DNA of 9,146 bases from DATFAS01 sp035254305 (GTDB lineage: Bacteria; Bacillota; Bacilli; Aneurinibacillales; RAOX-1): positions 1-9,146 of the forward strand of contig DATFAS010000086.1 of assembly GCA_035254305.1 (NCBI GenBank). Direction: 5' to 3'. This document shows positions 6,881 to 9,146 of the stretch, piece by piece. The notes under the pieces were generated by a model that did not search any database, was not told the DNA's origin, and saw only the letters and a program-made list of their open reading frames with translations. The stretch's first letter is position 1. Every line of letters starts with the position of its first letter. Both the position numbers and the translations under genes were made by a program.

Positions 6881-6899
6881 ATGATATAAGGAGGGCAAT

Positions 6900-8027
6900 A
6901 TGAACAACGTTTATCAAGAAGGCAAGAATTTTGCTAAGTCCTACATATCGCCTTACACTAAATTGACTGATAAAGAGTCGCAATTTCCTGAAGAATCTTT
7001 CAAAGAACTAGGTAAAAAGGGCTTTTTAAAACTGCTTATACCTGAAGAATATGGTGGGTTTGGCAAAGGGCTTGTAGAGCATGCTCAGGTTTGTCTGGCC
7101 TTTGCAGAGACTTGCTCCACGACTGCTCTTTGCTACATGATGCATAATGTTGCATTAATGTGTGTTCTAACCCATGGAAGTGACGAACTTAAGAAGAAGA
7201 TTTTTACAGACATCGTAGAAAATGATAAATTTATGGCGTTAGCCTACAGCGAATTCGGAACAGGCGTACACTTCTATAATCCGGAAATTACTGCTGAGGT
7301 TAGCGGTGACTTCACAACTTTCAACGGAATAAAGAGCATGGTCACATCTGCCACGTATGCTTCCTACTATCTCGTTCTTGCACCATCTGTTGAAGCAGGA
7401 AAATTAAACAACTGGGTATTTCCGTTGGAAGCGAAAGGCCTAACCTTCGAAATGTCAAAATGGCATGGTTTGGGAATGAGGGGAAATGCGTCCTGCCCAA
7501 TGCACATCGATCATGTGACTTTGGACTCATCTTTCCGCATTGGATCAGAAGGTTCAGGAGCAGAGCAGGTATTCAACGTGGTAGCTCCATTCTTCATCAC
7601 AGGACTAGGATCAGTATACAGCGGGACTGCCATGCATATGTTTGAAATTGCTAGTAAATATGCTGTGGATCGGAAATATCCTGATGGAAGCTCACTTTCC
7701 AATATTGAAACGATACAGGTACATATTGGAAACATTTATAAAGATGCAGCTGCCGCAAGAGCCATCACGTTAGAGGCTGCGAGAGCAGGTGCCAACGGAG
7801 AAGAGGATGCACTTGCAAAAATATTAGCGGCAAGAATCGTTGCATCAGAAGCTGCAATCGAATGCGGAAGGCTTGCCATGAGAGTTGGCGGCGGAAAAGC
7901 CTACAATAAGGCTCTACCTACGGAAAGACTTCTAAGAGATGCATATGCCGGACAAATTATGGCTCCTAGTGCCGATGTTTTGGCTATTTGGCTTGGAAAA
8001 GCATTAACAGGTCAGATGATTCCATAA
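6900..8027 (+). CDS. acyl-CoA-dehydrogenase-fold flavoprotein lacking the catalytic Glu
   Basis: A 375-residue protein of usual acyl-CoA dehydrogenase (ACAD) length and layout: N-terminal helical domain (FKELGKKGFLKLLIPEEYGG), flavin-contact segment (ALAYSEFGTG), middle beta domain (FNGIKSMVTSATYA, GLGMRG) and C-terminal helical bundle (LRDAYAGQIMAPSADV). In typical short/medium-chain ACADs the last segment reads QIYEGTSE with the Glu as catalytic base; here the aligned residue is Ala355, followed by Pro356. Many ACAD-fold proteins without this Glu are flavin-dependent monooxygenases that use a partner reductase (DszC- and SfnB-type enzymes are examples), so an oxygenase role is more likely than fatty-acid beta-oxidation. 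ATG 6900 has AAGGAGGG at 6888-6895. It is first in an operon with a leaderless solute-binding-fold protein 23 bases downstream and a MetE-like gene after that. The substrate is unknown; a dehydrogenase using a base elsewhere (as in isovaleryl-CoA dehydrogenase) is not excluded. Confidence 0.9.
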   Translation: MNNVYQEGKNFAKSYISPYTKLTDKESQFPEESFKELGKKGFLKLLIPEEYGGFGKGLVEHAQVCLAFAETCSTTALCYMMHNVALMCVLTHGSDELKKKIFTDIVENDKFMALAYSEFGTGVHFYNPEITAEVSGDFTTFNGIKSMVTSATYASYYLVLAPSVEAGKLNNWVFPLEAKGLTFEMSKWHGLGMRGNASCPMHIDHVTLDSSFRIGSEGSGAEQVFNVVAPFFITGLGSVYSGTAMHMFEIASKYAVDRKYPDGSSLSNIETIQVHIGNIYKDAAAARAITLEAARAGANGEEDALAKILAARIVASEAAIECGRLAMRVGGGKAYNKALPTERLLRDAYAGQIMAPSADVLAIWLGKALTGQMIP

Positions 8028-8036
8028 AGACAGAGG

Positions 8037-8044
8037 AAGGAGTG
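8037..8044 (+). promoter_or_regulatory. ribosome binding site supporting a TTG start
   Basis: AAGGAGTG lies six bases before TTG 8051, an ideal placing. An in-frame GTG at 8042 falls inside this site, and an in-frame ATG at 7988 lies within the preceding gene with no good site, so TTG 8051 is the best start. Confidence 0.7.
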
Positions 8045-8050
8045 AGCACA

Positions 8051-8869
8051 TTGAGTAGGGATAGAATAAAAGTCGGGGCTGTTATCTATGATCCGAGAGT
8101 TACGGTGATCTGGGGAATCATCGCTGATTTTTTCAAAGAAGAAGGGCTTGAAATAGAGTGTATCTTCTATAAGGATTATGAAAGACAGGTCGACGGATTA
8201 ATGAACAGGGAGATTGATATTGCCTGGAATTCGCCTTTGGCCTGGTTGGATGCTTATTTGAGAACCAATGGAAAGTGCCAGATGGGTTCCATGAGAGATA
8301 CGGATAGAGACAGAAAGACCTGCTTTATAGTTAGAAAAGATAGCGGCATCACAAATCTCGCAGGACTAAGGAGCAAGACGATTGGCTTTGGAGCTATAGA
8401 CTCTCCTCAAGCAAGATTGATTCCAATCAACCATTTGCATAAAAATGGACTTGAGTATGGGGCGGACTACACTGAGAAAAGGTTTGATATTGGCGTCGGC
8501 CTTCATGGAGACCACATAGGAGGAGAGCTAGATGCCATTAGGGAATTGATGGCGGGAACAGTAGATGCCTCAGTAACTCTGGATTTGAACTGGGACGCTT
8601 GGAAGAAGGATGGCACTATTGATGAAAATCAATTGGTGTGTATTGATACAACTGATTTGTTTGACCACTGTATTTTCGTAGCTCATCCTGATTTTCCAAC
8701 TGAAAGGTTCATAGAATGGCAAAAGGTGCTGCATAGAATGGACTATAACAATGAAGCCCATAAGAAGATGATGGATATGGAAGGTTTGAAGCAATGGGTT
8801 GAAGGTAGAATCACAGGATTTCAGCAATTACGTGAAGCCAATGACTATCTAAAGTTCTTTAACAGGTAA
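8051..8869 (+). CDS. PhnD/NMT1-like binding-fold protein without signal peptide
   Basis: A 272-residue protein with the periplasmic-binding-protein type II fold of the phosphonate/sulfonate/NMT1-like group. It shows RIKVGAVIYDPRV at the first strand, DIAWNSPLAWLDAY, NLAGLRSKTIGFGA with SPQAR soon after (compare the DLxGKxIAFGDPxSTSG region), then LHGDHIGGELDAIRELMAGTVDAS. From TTG 8051 it has no hydrophobic leader and no lipobox Cys, and even the longest reading frame adds none, so it should stay in the cytosol. This is unlike transport-type binding proteins. Known cytosolic proteins of this fold are enzymes (MqnA/MqnD in menaquinone synthesis, THI5 in thiamine pyrimidine synthesis) or sensors. 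It follows the flavoprotein gene by 23 bases and precedes a MetE-like gene; no permease or ATPase is seen. It may bind or transform the same small molecule as its neighbours; the ligand is not predictable. Confidence 0.85.
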   Translation: MSRDRIKVGAVIYDPRVTVIWGIIADFFKEEGLEIECIFYKDYERQVDGLMNREIDIAWNSPLAWLDAYLRTNGKCQMGSMRDTDRDRKTCFIVRKDSGITNLAGLRSKTIGFGAIDSPQARLIPINHLHKNGLEYGADYTEKRFDIGVGLHGDHIGGELDAIRELMAGTVDASVTLDLNWDAWKKDGTIDENQLVCIDTTDLFDHCIFVAHPDFPTERFIEWQKVLHRMDYNNEAHKKMMDMEGLKQWVEGRITGFQQLREANDYLKFFNR

Positions 8870-8942
8870 TTACCGAAGAATGAGTTCTAAATTCCGCAAG
8901 ATAAAACTGTTCATATGAGACTTGTATATTTAAAAGCAGCAA

Positions 8943-8983
8943 TTAAAAGAGAAGCGTGGTTTTTTCCCTTGCTTCTCTTTTAA
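8943..8983. repeat. 13-bp inverted repeat between binding-protein and MetE-like genes
   Basis: TTAAAAGAGAAGC (8943-8955) pairs perfectly with GCTTCTCTTTTAA (8971-8983) around a 15-base loop that is T-rich in the middle. It could be a terminator (the right arm contains CTTTT but only a weak T-run follows), an attenuator, or an mRNA-processing/stability element that lowers expression of the MetE-like gene relative to the first two. Confidence 0.65.
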
Positions 8984-9013
8984 CTTTACATCCACCTTGG
9001 GAGATGAAAACAC

Positions 9014-9146
9014 ATGAAAAGACCATTACCGCTATTTCCCACTTCCTTAATAGGAAGCATGCCTAGATCAAAAGATGTTCTAAGCGCTCTCAGAATGATG
9101 AGAAGAGGAACGATTGAACCAAACGACTTCAACAAGCTTATTGAGA
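9014..9146 (+). CDS. MetE-like (methionine synthase II superfamily) protein, 5' end only
   Basis: Only 44 codons lie inside the window; the reading frame is open at the right edge. The N-terminus LPLFPTSLIGSMPRSKDVL followed by ALRMMRRGTIEPNDF is typical of the catalytic domain of cobalamin-independent methionine synthase (MetE) and its short relatives (YxjG/YxjH, core methionine synthases), where PTxxIGSxPR opens the barrel. Starting directly with this motif means there is no N-terminal folate-binding MetE domain, so it is a single-domain relative. GGGAG at 8999-9003 lies ten bases before ATG 9014. The family includes methyltransferases to homocysteine and epoxyalkane:CoM transferases; the Zn ligands (HxC...C) would lie outside the window. 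Its position after the flavoprotein and leaderless binding protein suggests a shared pathway. Confidence 0.75.
   Translation, partial: MKRPLPLFPTSLIGSMPRSKDVLSALRMMRRGTIEPNDFNKLIE

Larger units (their letters stand above)
6271..6899. other. long gene-poor stretch between GGDEF-EAL gene and flavoprotein operon
   Basis: About 630 bases with no convincing gene. The first 270 bases hold only short imperfect repeats, such as GGAAATT/AATTTCC near 6395-6420, and nothing I recognise. Two strong stem-loops follow (6542-6595 and 6632-6672), then the promoter and leader of the next operon (from about 6749). A minus-strand reading frame at 6408-6686 runs through both stem-loops, matches nothing I know, and is not called. 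Confidence 0.6.

Noticed and set aside
7988..8050. ATG 7988 as start of the binding-fold protein, overlapping the flavoprotein gene
   Set aside because: No ribosome site, a 40-base overlap, and a non-family N-terminus; TTG 8051 has an ideal AAGGAGTG and begins at the first strand.
6900..8869. Fatty-acid beta-oxidation enzyme plus ABC transporter binding protein as a routine pair
   Set aside because: The flavoprotein lacks the usual catalytic Glu and the binding protein lacks an export signal, so neither standard label fits.

Overview
The window reads as low-GC Firmicute DNA, most likely Bacillales. All seven complete protein-coding genes of known type, plus one small membrane ORF and one gene cut by the right edge, lie on the + strand. 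Shine-Dalgarno sites are purine-rich and strong, TTG/GTG starts are likely for two genes, and Rho-independent-type hairpins occur between genes. The species cannot be fixed from the sequence.

Left block (about 1-3375): GTP cyclohydrolase I (folE), a 62-residue two-helix membrane protein, an alpha/beta hydrolase whose upstream candidate start overlaps the previous stop, a probable terminator, then an SDR-fold oxidoreductase and a Nudix hydrolase. FolE makes 7,8-dihydroneopterin triphosphate. A Nudix enzyme and an SDR are the classes that in other bacteria dephosphorylate and reduce pterins, so a pterin-cofactor branch is possible. However, the Nudix protein looks more like the isopentenyl-diphosphate-isomerase-type subfamily, and the SDR lacks the usual catalytic Tyr and Ser, so this link is only inference.

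Middle block (3376-6899): an isolated 840-residue membrane-bound GGDEF-EAL protein with a large extracytoplasmic sensor region and HAMP. Both catalytic motifs are intact but the RxxD inhibitory site is absent. It sits between two gene-poor stretches of about 370 and 630 bases. The second holds two strong stem-loops and then the promoter/leader of the next operon.

Right block (6900-9146): the most unusual part. It contains an acyl-CoA-dehydrogenase-fold flavoprotein that lacks the usual catalytic glutamate, then a PhnD/NMT1-type periplasmic-binding-fold protein with no signal peptide, then the first 44 codons of a MetE-like (cobalamin-independent methionine synthase superfamily) protein. The first two genes are 23 bases apart. 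The operon leader carries a 14-bp inverted repeat and a second 9-bp one, and a 13-bp inverted repeat precedes the MetE-like gene. The set suggests an oxygen- and flavin-dependent step linked to sulfur, methyl or methionine metabolism. No substrate can be named from the sequence.
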